DNA of 64,000 nt. Source: Oscheius sp. JU75. Lineage: Eukaryota; Nematoda; Chromadorea; Rhabditida; Rhabditidae. Positions 48,101-60,329 of the stretch are shown in pieces. Positions within the stretch are counted from its first letter, which is position 1, and every line of letters begins with the position of its first letter. The notes below the pieces were generated by a model. The model saw only the letters and a list, made by a program, of their open reading frames with translations. It did no database searches and was not told where the DNA came from. A program made the position numbers and the translations under genes. The stretch lies in NCBI GenBank assembly GCA_037178855.1, contig JASJZC010000001.1:6014001-6078000 (forward strand), given 5' to 3'.

Positions 48101-48609
48101 TTTTTCAATTTTAGGCCTAATACCTCGATTCTTTAGGTGAAAGAAGCCGAGCTGTCATGGATCGATGCCCGAATCGTGCATCGGGAGCCGGAAGACGAGG
48201 AGATGGACATTCAGGAAGATGCCGAAATGATGGAGGTAGACGAGGAGGGAAATCCCGTGGAGAGTATGGTACCGAAACGGCTGAAGCAGAAGAAACGACA
48301 GAACGTTTACCATCTGGAGGCTCTCTCCCAGACCTCGATTCCCAGCCATCAGGCCGTCTTCGTCAACGATCCCAAGCTGTCCGACCTCAAGCAGATTCTT
48401 GTCTCCGCGGGCTATCAGGCCGAATTCTCGTCTGGGGTTCTTTTCATCAACGGTATGTGTATTTCATAGCTATTTTTAGTGACAAAAACTTTTTAGGAAT
48501 TGCGTCAATTAAGCGTAATGAGGCCGGCAAATTTCATGTGGAAGGGTGTGCCGGAGTCGACTATTACAAGATTCGCGACGTCATCTATAATCAGTTCGCT
48601 ATCATCTAA
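45134..48609 (+). CDS. CPSF2: CPSF2 (CPSF100), pre-mRNA 3' end processing factor, multi-exon
   Basis: CPSF2 is the catalytically inactive metallo-beta-lactamase/beta-CASP partner of the endonuclease CPSF73 in mRNA and histone 3' end cleavage. Similarity runs from the first residue ([20 protein letters not shown]) to the last ([15 protein letters not shown]). Landmarks are [25 protein letters not shown] (the zinc-binding HxHxDH of the active enzyme is absent, as is normal for CPSF100), [78 protein letters not shown], and [19 protein letters not shown]. An acidic insert (47000-47050) and a basic stretch near 48280 vary in the family. A tRNA-like remnant lies in the intron before 47988. TDP2 begins 165 bp downstream. 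Confidence 0.96.
47844..47920 (+). pseudogene. tRNA-like remnant in a CPSF2 intron
   Basis: The D-arm GCTCAGCGGTTAGCGC is followed by CTGGACTAAATCTG in the anticodon-arm position and a T-arm-like TCGGGTTTAATTCCGA. Order and spacing are right, but the acceptor ends do not pair well. It is probably a decayed tRNA gene or a tRNA-derived repeat. Confidence 0.55.
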
Positions 48610-48774
48610 AAATCGGTCTATTTTCTGTTGTGATCTCTCTGACTTGTTATCATGTATCGGTTCATTAAACTTTTGTTTAAATCTCATTTCTCTTCGTGCA
48701 ACGTTATAGCCTCTTTGGTTAATATTTCCGTGTTATGTCTGTTAAAAAAAATATTCTAATTGCGACAAGAAAGA

Positions 48775-50319
48775 ATGAGCTCGGACGATGAAGAACTTCG
48801 TAACGTGTCGCTGGAAGAGGCTAAAGGTAGGTTTCGAACTGTTTTGCACTCGCTTGTCCCGTGATCAGCGTAAATTTTCGATCCTAAACCAACCAATTTG
48901 TTAGCTGGCTATGTTCTTGGAAATCACCTTTTTTACCGCAAAAAAGTGGCACTGAAACTTTGAAGGCTTTTGAACCGGTGGCGAGATAAAGGAGCCGGTT
49001 TTGTAGCATATTTTTTTTTAGCGTAAACTACGTTCAGACAAAGCCGGGATCATCAAGCAATTCATGGAGGTGACTGGCTGCAACAAGACACTCGCCAAGA
49101 CCATTGTGGGGAGTCATCCGAGTCTTGAGGTAACCTTCAGTCACTTTCGGCCCCTTTGGTATTGTCTGCAGAAACATATCACTTCTGTAGCAAGTTTGAG
49201 ACTGCAGTCCGGGCATAGAAACTCTTTTTTTTCTCATATCGAAATACTTAACAGGCCGCCCTGGAGTATTTTTACGGCACACCGCAAGACGCTCCTTTGG
49301 ACGATGAGACGCCAATCAATCCTCCTGGTGAGCTCTATGTGGATGTGGATCCGGATGCGTCTCTGGTCGATTTGAGTGGGCTGGAGATTTCCCTGGTTTC
49401 CTGGAACATTGACGGACTTGACGCGGCCAATTTGAAGACTCGAATGAAGGCCGTATTCCAGATTCTCAATCGGTTAGTTCACCTTTTGCAGCAGATTGGT
49501 GCGAAAATGTATGATTGTGGCTGATTGAGACTGGTTCCAGTGTGAATCCTGACTTTATTTTCTTGCAAGAAGTCGTCAGAAATCTGCCCTTTGAGGAGAT
49601 GGAAAAGTTCAAGACCAAGTATAATGTCTACTTTTCCAATCCGGGTGACCACCTTCCACATTATCACCCAAAACCTTTTTCAGAAGAGCAATATTTCACC
49701 GGAATCATGACCAACAAGGCCTTCGACGTCGAGAAACACACGATTCTGCCGTTCGAGAATAGCCGAATGGGTCGGACATTGCAGATCGTGGAGGGAAGTC
49801 TCGGACCGGCCAAGGTCTTCCTCATGAACACGCATCTCGAGAGTACGGCAGAGTTTTCTGAACAGCGGTAATTTTGCTCTTAAAAGTCGTCATTATAGTC
49901 AAATTTTAGTCGCGAGCAGTTCCGCTTCTGCATGAGCAAGATCCGAGAGATGATCACGAAGAATCCGGGCTGTTTAATCTATTTTGGCGGCGATTTGAAC
50001 ATTCGAGATAAGGAAATCGAGGCCAACTGTATTCCTTCCGGAGTTCTGGACGCCTGGGAGGCTGCCGGCTCGAATATGAAACATAAATTCACCTTCGATC
50101 TGCTCAAGAACGACAACAAGAATATCGGGAATGGTCGAGCTCGTTGCAGGTACTTTACATCTTGTTTCCAACGCATATCGATCGCTCAGGTTTGATCGAA
50201 TCTACTTCTTCGGGACCCTTCTCGTCTCCTCGTTTGAGCTCGAAGGAACGCAGCGAATCCGCTCTTCGCTCTGCTTCCCTAGTGATCACTTTGCTGTCTC
50301 TTGTGTATTCAAGCTCTAA
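48775..50319 (+). CDS. TDP2: TDP2, tyrosyl-DNA phosphodiesterase 2, multi-exon
   Basis: TDP2 removes topoisomerase II peptides linked to 5' DNA ends. An N-terminal UBA-like domain (GIIKQFMEVTGCNKTLAKTI, then AALEYFYG) precedes the exonuclease-endonuclease-phosphatase catalytic domain. Catalytic motifs are SWNIDGLDAANL, FIFLQEVV (metal-binding Glu), GGDLNIRDKE (Asp and Asn), RFDRIYFF and PSDHFAVSCVFKL (final His). First intron: GCTAAAG|gtagg joins the acceptor CGTTCAG just before ACAAAGCC, since the nearer acceptor would create a stop. Length is about 360 aa, close to the human enzyme. All catalytic residues are present. Confidence 0.95.
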
Positions 50320-51644
50320 CCGTTCTACTCTCCCCTGGAAATTGTGAAAAGTTGCCCCGTTTTAAATCGATCTCCTCTCTGTTCTTCGAGCACTTTCCGC
50401 TCTGGCATCAGACACATTTGGATTTGGCTTACAAGACATCGACTAGGGAGGTTTTCTGCATTTGATATCATCTGAGAAAAAGATCTCGACTATCTAAACG
50501 CAATGGTTTCTGTGGCGGATTCTGTCTGTCAAATTTGTGAATACAGAAGGGTGACGAGGCTCACTTGCTAAGACTGCAAAGACCTCTACTATCTAAAGCG
50601 CGATGGCTTCTATGACGGACTCTGTCTGTTTGTTTGTGTTGTCCGAGGCCACGGAACAATAGCTTGCAAATTATGTTGTCCAGAAGTTTTTTTGTTCAGA
50701 AACAGTTATTGCCTAAACTGGGTGGCAAGTCAACTTTGGGTCCGCTCAAGAACTTGACTTTTGTCCTAATGAAGCCACTAGGAGATGACTAGTGAGGAAA
50801 GTGCATCTGGATGACATCGATCATTAGACAACTGTCAGAGAACATGCAATAGTAACAGCAAAATTTTTTAGTTTCCTCTATAGTGAACCATCAGTTCAGC
50901 GATACCAAAGTCTCGGCTCCTGCTGACGGTTGATCCTAGTTCGGGAATTCGGACGTCTAGCCACTCTTTCAAGCTCAGAAAGCACCGGAGCGTGTAGATC
51001 AGGCTGTCTGCATGATTTAGTCTGCTCAAAAGGAAGCGCATACAGTTAAGCGATATTACCTTTCGAGACCCACAATGCGCGCGTTTTCAATACCACAATA
51101 TTTGAATTCCCTTAGGCGTCGTCTCATGTTCGTCTGTTTTTGGGCTTCTTGGGTTGCTTTCGATAAACAGTAGAGCTGTTTGCAGTATGATAACAGAAAT
51201 TCATGAAAAAATGGAAACTAAACAAAAATTATAACCTAGTGTCTATTAAATCGAACCGGGAGCTTTCTTGTTTAATTCCAGCTCAGTTTGTTCACAAACA
51301 CCGGCATTTCATTCTGTTTTTGACGTTTCGTGGCTCTGATTACAACACAGAGCCTTCCTTCTAGCAAAAAATTGAGTGTCGTTTTCCAGCGGAATACAAC
51401 ACTCAATTTTTTGTCCTGACAGTTTTTTTAACTGTTTTCCTTGTAAAGTTCCAGTTTCTTTCTGAACTGATAAAAGTTGTAATCTTTTATCGTGCTAAGC
51501 TTGTGTGTAAAACGCCTGGTAAGACTGCTCCGCCTAGTATCGATTTGCATCTTGAGTTTATTGCCTCTGCTCCACTGTTCCTTTCGAAACAATTGCCTTC
51601 AATCATTTTCCATCTATTCTTGTTGCAAGATCTCCCATTTCCAG
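50320..51644. other. Long intergenic region before the SAFB gene, with duplication and hairpin cluster
   Basis: A stretch of 1325 bp. A degenerate ~96-bp tandem duplication spans about 50483-50650 (both units contain ACTATCTAAA, then GATGG or AATGG, then GACTCTGTCTG or GATTCTGTCTG). A hairpin cluster lies at 51260-51491. The end is TTTCCAG against the SAFB ATG. No protein-coding gene was recognised. Confidence 0.5.
51260..51491. other. Cluster of seven consecutive hairpins; possible structured non-coding RNA
   Basis: In order: GAGCT/AGCTC (51260-51264 with 51280-51284); GTTTGT/ACAAAC (51286-51299); GGCTCTG/CAGAGCC (51332-51338 with 51348-51354); a 49-base hairpin 51365-51413 with 15 consecutive pairs, then six more around two mismatches, and a loop AGC; ACAGTT/AACTGT (51419-51424 with 51430-51435); CAGTT/AACTG (51452-51456 with 51465-51469); GATAAAAG/CTTTTATC (51469-51476 with 51484-51491). 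The last two share base 51469. The loop at 51339-51345 (ATTACAA) is the exact complement of the loop at 51477-51483 (TTGTAAT), as in a kissing interaction. No known RNA family was recognised, and the transcribed strand is unknown. Confidence 0.5.
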
Positions 51645-54230
51645 ATGTCCGAAGGAGAATTCAAGCTACTTAGTGAGCTCCGTGTGACGGAACTCAAAAC
51701 GGAGTTGGACAAACGCGGCTTGGACAAGAATGGCATCAAAGTTTTGCTGACGGATCGCCTGGAGAAAGTGAGGCATTTTTTGTGTCTTTATTCGCGTTTT
51801 TCAGGCCTTGCAAGCCGAAGGACACGACCCAGCCAAATTCAAGTTTTGTATAAACGAGGGCACCACTCCGCTGACTTCGCCCCTGACCTCTCCAGTCAAG
51901 GGAAAGGATGAGCCGAAGGCTGAAAGTGAAGCAGTTACCGAAAATAGTAAATAACTTGTCTATTTCTTTTAAAAGTTGATTTGCAGCCGAAAAGGTGAAA
52001 GTAGAGGAGACTCTGCAAGAAGAAGAGGAATCGACGATGGCCTATCCGGAGGTCGAGGAGGCACAGGAAGAATACGACGAAGAGGAGCAGCAGAATGAGG
52101 AGGAACAGCTCGAGGATCCGCTGAACGAGCCGCCGCCAGCTCAGGAGCCAGAAGTTAAGCCGCCCAAGGCATCGGAATCTAACCAACTCAGCGATCCGGA
52201 TCGCATGCTCTGGGTTCATGGTTTGAATCCGTCGACTAAAGCTGCCGATCTTAGGGTTTGTACGATCGAAACGCTAACAATCAGACAATATTAGGAACTC
52301 TTCTCCCAGCACGGAAAGGTCCTCCGAGCCAAGATCTTCACATCAAAGAAGGTTCCCGGCAAGACTTTCGGCCTGATCACAGTGAACGACTCGGACATGG
52401 TCACCAAGTGCTTCAATGCACATAACAACAAGCAGTGGAACGGGACGACTATTATCATTGAAAAGGTTCGCATTTTGTTCTTATAGGCTGCATTTTTGTT
52501 GTTAAAATGGATCGCGACCACTTCTTCTCTTCTTCTTCGGGAACTGTGACCCCCTATTTAGGGAAATGCAAAGAATACGGCAACAAAGACAGCTGCTGCT
52601 GCTCCAATGAAGGATAAAGATGCTTCTAAGACGGCAAAAGATGAGCGGAATGGAGATGTGAAGAAGGACGACAAAACCAAGAAGGATGACAAGAGAAGCA
52701 CGAGCGACAAGGATCGCGGCGAGAAGAGAGATGCCGGTTCGTTTCCTGTTCGGATTAGGAGAAGTCTAACCACAGCCTGCTGATTCCCGCGGTCCTCTAA
52801 TTTCTGTTTCTTTAGACCGTGGTAGATCGCGCCGAGAGCCCATCAAGCCACCTCGCAGCGACAAGCGTCGTATCATTCCGGCCGTCAGACGTCCTGTGGT
52901 CGGCAGCGCCCGTAGCGGTATTCGTCCTCCGGCTGTTAGCAGTCGTCTCTCGTCCTCGCATCGTCCATCAGCTCCCCGCAGCCGGACAGACTCGTATGGA
53001 AGAAGTAGCGACGCGGACCGCGACAGGATTCGAGCCCGGGAGGAAGAGCTCCGTCGCAAGGCAGCCGAAATGGAGCTTGAACGGGAAAGAGAACGGCTAC
53101 GAGCTGAGCGTGAGCGAATCGAACGTGAGAAGCTGGAGCTGCAGGTCATGAAGCAGAAGGCACAGCTGGCCGCCTACGAGAAAGCAGCTCATCACGCTCC
53201 GTCGTCCAGGTTTGTCCCCCGTTTAAGCACAAGGAAATCGTCGTCGACTGGAGCCTCGCATTGTAACCGGAAATTGTCCAAATGACCGCGTTATCCCTGG
53301 ACATACCGGGAAAATGGAAAGAAAAGCACATATAAAACTCCGACTTATTCGATTCAAATTTATGGACAAAAAGACCAATTTTCAGAAGTCATCACTCCGA
53401 ATCGTCCCGCCACGGCACCTCGTCCGCTCGACACGACGACAGATACTCTTCGCGCGGTGATGCTCATCGCTCACATGACAGGTATTAACGGCTTTTTTGT
53501 AAACGGTAAAAGTGGATTTAGAAGTGCCGTAAACCGCGACCGCGAACGTTCTTCTCGTGGCGATGACCGTCGTCCAGTTGCCAGCAACGGAGGTAGGCGC
53601 TTAGTTTGCTAGAGACCATTCTGACTTTTCTCTAGAATTTTGTACGGAGACCGATCCTTTTGTCTGTTTGTGAGACCTTTAGGTTCATGAATAGAACAGA
53701 ACTAATGATGGAAAACTGATAGAGTCATTTTCCAGATCGCAGTCGTAGCCGTCACGAGAGCCATCGTGAACCGGCCGGCGGACAACGCGATTCCCGCTAC
53801 AATGAGGTACGTCGGGGCGACGCCCGTGGCACGGCCGGATCAAGCAGCTACAACGGACCGCGTGCCTTCGCCACAAGAGAACCTGCCGCTGTGACAGGCG
53901 GACAGAACTTTTACGGATCTCGCGGCACCACTTATCCAGGTGTTTACATTATATCCTAGTAAATAAAATTGTATGAATTCAGCTCCAACGCGCGAGTATG
54001 AACACGGATCTAGGATCGCTCCAGCTTCGAGCACCTGGGCCTCTGGCGCTGGCAACTGGCCAGGCGTTTCCGGCGACTCGTGGGAAGCCAAGAATAGTGG
54101 TAAATTCATATTGTTTGTCTAAAATATCGTCTTTTTAGCATCGTCTTCTTGGAATTCCTATGGCGGCAGCACCAACCCGGCCAATGTACGCATCGACTAC
54201 GACAAGTACCATCGTCAACGTCAGTTCTAA
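51645..54230 (+). CDS. SAFB-like SAP and RRM protein, multi-exon
   Basis: Scaffold attachment factor B proteins bind AT-rich DNA by a SAP domain and RNA by an RRM, and act in chromatin organisation and splicing. The SAP domain is at residues about 6-45 (LSELRVTELKTELDKRGLDK). An acidic region follows, then an RRM (RMLWVHGLNPSTKAADLREL, KVPGKTFGLITV as RNP1-like, and a closing TTIIIEK). Next come a Lys/Asp-rich stretch, an Arg/Glu helix (ERERERLRAERERIEREKLE), an RS/RE-rich part and a Gly/Ser tail ending RIDYDKYHRQRQF. TAA is at 54228-54230. The ATG directly follows TTTCCAG. Domain order fits SAFB; the RRM is clear. Confidence 0.9.
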
Positions 54231-54391
54231 TCGTTTCAAAAACGCTATCTCATTCCATATAAACTTACTATTGTTCTTTATTTTTACTTTTTTTGTGGGT
54301 CTGGATGATTGAATGGGACAGTGATAGTAGACACAGGGTCACAAAAAGAGAGCTCGCGGAATAAATTTATTTATTTATTTATTTACGATTA

Positions 54392-57238
54392 TCATATCAT
54401 TTCGATATGTCGCATTTTGCTCTGTCTGAAGTTGTCGGGGTCTACCTTAGCCATCTGTATCCAGTTCTCGCCACATCTTGTTGCAAAATCGTCTCTCCAC
54501 CTAGCTCTTGGTCTTCCTGCCGTCCTGTGTCGAGACCACGGCCTCCATTCGCATATTGTCTTCGTCCATCGGTCGTGTTGCATGTTGGCTATCTTTTCGG
54601 CCCATCTCCATTTTCTATTGATCCACTTGATCCTGACGTCTTGCAGCTTCACCGTCTCGCGTAACCATTCATTTGTTCGTCGGTCCAACAGCGTGACTCC
54701 AACCATTCTACGCATCATCTTCCTCTGAGCGGTGATGAGCTTGTTCAGTTCCCGCTCTTTCAGTGTCCAAGTTTCGCTAGCATAGAAGAGTGCAGGCTCG
54801 ACACATTGTGTGTAGAGCTTCCTTTTGTATTTGAGAGTGATCCTTGTATTTGTGAAGAGTTCGTGGAAGCGATTGAAAGAGGCCCAGGCTGATCTGATCC
54901 TTCGATTGATTTCTAGAGAAATGTTCCCGTCGAAAGAGAGTCTCGATCCGAGAAATATGAAGTCACTACAGTAAGGAACATTCTTGCCACTCAACGTGAC
55001 CGGCAGATTTCTTCTGTTTGCCATGATGAAGGTTTTCTCCGCATTGATGTGAAGGCCAACTTTGGTACTTTCTGCCGACAGCGTTTCCATCATGTATTGT
55101 AAGCCTTGAGCAGAGTGAGAAAGCAATACTGCGTCGTCAGCGTATCGTAGATTCGTGAGTTTTTTGCCGTTCACTCGCAGTCCTTGTTTTTGCCAATTCA
55201 TCTTTCGGAAGATCCCTTCCATCACAGAGGAAAACAGGATTGGCGAAATTGTGTCTCCTTGTAGAACTCCACGTTTTATCTCGATTGGCACTTTCTTTCC
55301 AATTACATTGACGTTGACGGACGATTGATCGTAAATGAGGCGTAGTATGTTGATGATCTTCAGCGGAACACCTTGCTCGCCCAACGATTTCCACAAGGCT
55401 GATCTTTCGATGCTGTCGAAGGCTTTGTTGTAGTCGATGAATCCTAGGTAGAGGGGAAATTTGTACTCATTGCTTTTCTCGATCAAGTCTTTGAGAGCTT
55501 GGATGTTGTCTGACGTGGAGTAAGACTTCCGGAACCCGGTCTGCTCTGGTGGTTGATTGTTGTCCAGCGCGAGCCTCATCCTTTCGCCTAAGATAGAGGT
55601 GAAGACCTTGAAGATGACTGAGAGAAGAGATATTGGTCTGTAGTTTTTGATGAGCAGTGGGTCCCCCTTTTTGTAGAGCAAAGAGAAAGATATCGTCGAG
55701 TCTGCCAAATGATCAGGGATTTGTTGTTTCTCCAGGATATCGTTGAAAATCGCCGTCAAGTGTGGAGTGATGATGTCCTTTGCTACGTGAACCATGTCTG
55801 ATGTTATTTGATCCGGCCCGGGACTTTTTCAATGTTTCAGCTTAGAGATGGCTTTCTGTACTTCTGATGCAAGTATTGGAGGGACATCGTCGTCTGTTGC
55901 GGCTATCGGGATAAGTTGATCTGACCGGGAAGCGTAGAGATCATTGTAAAAGGAGCGGACGATTTCCCGAACATCATCTGGGTCGTTGGCAATTCCACCA
56001 ATGTTGTTACTCAGTTGCCTCAGGCTGGTCTTCTCGATTTGATTCTTCTGTTGAGCCTTCAGTAGACTTTTTCCTTGTATCAAAGCCTCCGTGAGACGCG
56101 ATTGATGTTTTGCCCTCAGATCTTCTTTCAAAGATTCCCTCAGAACTTTTGAGGCTATCGAGAACTCCACGCGGCTGAGTCGGGTGACACGTCTAGTCAT
56201 CAGTTCGTGACGTCGTTGGAACAGATTCTTGGTGCGTAGAGAGATGAAAGAAGATTTAGGAACAGGATCTGACGAGAGTTCTGCAGCAAAAATGAGAATT
56301 TCTCTCATGTCGTTGTAGCTTGTCGTTTGGACATCTTGGACTTGTTCTTCCACAGCATACTTGAAGAGGCGCTTGTTCAGTTGAACTTTCGGACATCTCC
56401 TAGGAGGTCGTTTTAGAGAGAAGGGCAGAGTCAGCTTTCCCATCAGGAGTCGGTGATCGGACACGAATCGAAGCCTTCCTATTATATCTACGTCTGTGAA
56501 CAGTTGCGGGGATGAGCACAGGATGTAGTCAATTGCGTTCCTTGTGTCCATGTTTGGTGCGATCCAGGTCCATTTTCGTGATTGCCTCTTCTTGAAACGG
56601 GTGTTCATCACAAAGAGGTTTTTCTCCGAGCAGAAGTCAGCCAGAACTTGCCCTCTTTCGTTTCTTGTTCCCAGCCCATGAGGTCCGACATGTGGTTCTC
56701 CTGGCATTCCCGAACCAACCTTGCTGTTGAAGTCGCCGAGGACAACCTTACAGAGCAATCTTTCCCCCGGAAGCCGATCGCGACGTACTCGTTTGAACTG
56801 TAAGGCGGTGTCAACGGTAGCTAGGAAGTCATCATAGGTATCATCAGAACTCGCAGACGTTGGGCCATATACTCCAATGACCCTCACCTTTCCGCTTTTT
56901 GTTTTGACATCGAGCATCGAGACTCGGTCGTTAAAGGACTGGAAGGTGACGCATGAAGACCATCTTCTGTTCACGATGAATCCGGTCTGACCGTCATGTA
57001 GTAGCAGATGTCCTGTCGATTGCACGGTTTGGCTTCCTCGTCCTCTTCTTTTGACCTCGCTTAGAGCAATCACATCAAAGTCGACATCGTGTAGAGCATC
57101 GTTCAGCTCAGCTAGACGGGCGTCTGTTCGTAGCGTTCGGCAATTCAGCGATCCGATCCTTAGACGGAGCAATTCGGACATGTAGCGCCACCAGGTTGTC
57201 CAGGCTACTGATGGGCGAGAGTAGTCTACTGTCTTCAA
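54392..57238 (-). pseudogene. RTE endonuclease-reverse transcriptase ORF with a single in-frame TGA
   Basis: The frame runs 949 codons from 57238 to the stop at 54392, interrupted only by TGA at 55831-55829. The endonuclease part has GSLNCRTLR, DVIALSEVKRRG, VLGDFNSKVG, NAIDYILCSSP and VSDHRLLMGKL. The reverse transcriptase has NYRPISLLSVIFK, FIDYNKAFDSIE, GVLQGDTISPILF and LRYADDAVLLS. The TGA lies in KLKH-stop-KSPGPDQ, where the related element in RIOK1 reads KLGHSPGPD, so one base change is the simplest explanation. Both flanking parts stay in the same frame. Apart from this stop all motifs look intact, so the copy is young. Confidence 0.88.
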
Positions 57239-57338
57239 TTAGAGACGCGGAAGGAAGCGACTTTCTTCTGCGAGCGCAGCAAACTATTCCTCGGACATGT
57301 AGCGCCACCGGGTTGTCCAGGCTACTGATGGGCGGGAA
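57174..57338. repeat. Two direct copies of a ~48-bp sequence at the LINE 5' end
   Basis: TCGGACATGTAGCGCCACC begins each unit, at 57174 and 57291, and each runs to about TGATGGGCG. The units differ at about two positions. The offset is 117 bp. Read on the element's strand they lie at its 5' end, the first overlapping the large ORF's N-terminus (SVAWTTWWRYM). They may be repeated promoter monomers. Confidence 0.75.
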
Positions 57339-57345
57339 TAAATTA

Positions 57346-58449
57346 GATGCTCTGAAAACAGCATTTTATTCAACAACAAAAATGAAAGGAAAGTCAACGA
57401 TATCGGGAATCTGATAGTAAGAGGATGCCGAGATGGTACGGGTGTGACAATGCTTAAGACAATGCTCTCTTAAGTTTTTTTTTTTACTTTTTCAACGTAG
57501 CTATCTGTCGGTTAGTGCTCCGACTAGTGGGGCGGGTTCGGTTTCTGAAGTGGTTACACTTTGTGAACTTTAGAAACATCTTCCGAAGGTATTTTGACAC
57601 ATTTCTTGGAACAGAATCATCTTTTTTAGGATACAGTTGCGAACATAAGCTAGTCGACGCCACTCAAGCAATTCCCAGAACTCTTCCAGTTATCACACAT
57701 TTCCAATGATCAAAGAGCAGCCTGTTTACCGTATGGAATGTTCATTGTTTTCGGATAAGGAGAATAACGTAGATAAACAGTTGTCTGATCGACTAGGATT
57801 TTAGAAACATTACCAAGAGCAAGTCTCGTGGCATCAGGTGCCGGGCCAAAGGCTCTCGAGTCCAACTGACCAAACGGATCCTGCCAAAGGGCTATGGGCA
57901 GTTGTTCTCCTAGTCAAATGATGAAAGGATGGGGAAAGACGTACTTGGGATTCACGGAAGCCTTGACCCAGTGGAACCTTTTAGACAATCCGAATGAAAC
58001 GAACGGAGTAACAAAGAGACAGTAAGACGTTGCCTGCCTACATCTACAGAAGAGGTAGATAAGATGTGAAACCATTAACTATCTGACTAAATCTGGCTCC
58101 CGATACGCGACTTTGCTTGATTTTTGAGACAACACGGTACTCAAAAAAAGCTTCAATTCACCTCTACCTCTCACTCGAAATAACTCAGAATGCGGGACGA
58201 AGCAGACAAGTTCTCACTTCTACCAGCTCGGAAGCCATATAATTCTAGAGAACGAAAGAAGAGAACGTACCCTCGGACTCTCCCTAAACTCTCTTCCCGT
58301 TCTCGGCCTCATTGTTTAACTATTTGCTATCAGTTGTTCTGATAAGAGCCTACTGCCACTCAAAAACATCCGTCTCGTCATTGTAGTTTTTATTTCAGAC
58401 GCTTACGTATATTTACAACAGAGATTCTGTAGAGGGAAGAAGAAGCCAA
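57346..58449. other. Intergenic region between the LINE and cathepsin L
   Basis: A stretch of 1104 bp with no supported gene. It contains a tRNA-like sequence at 57496-57560 and an AT-rich poly-T tract before it. Confidence 0.45.
57496..57560 (+). pseudogene. tRNA-like remnant, intergenic
   Basis: GTAGCTATCTGTCGGTTAGTGC resembles an A-box with D-arm, and GCGGGTTCGGTTTC resembles a B-box about 30 bases on. The stems are poor. It resembles the intronic tRNA-like sequences in this window. Confidence 0.4.

Positions 58450-60329
<1,880 letters not shown>

Larger units (their letters stand above)
54363..57345 (-). mobile_element. Near full-length RTE-clade LINE
   Basis: Minus-strand element with a 3' tail of AAATAAATAAAT type at 54363-54384, one large ORF, and a 117-bp-spaced repeat at its 5' end (57174-57221 and 57291-57338). 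A short minus-strand ORF (57308-57108, 66 aa) overlaps the start of the large ORF, like the small ORF1 of RTE elements. It sits 133 bp beyond the SAFB stop codon in opposite orientation. Confidence 0.88.

Noticed and set aside
54363..54384. TTTATTTATTTA microsatellite
   Set aside because: Explained as the 3' tail of the minus-strand RTE element, not an independent repeat.
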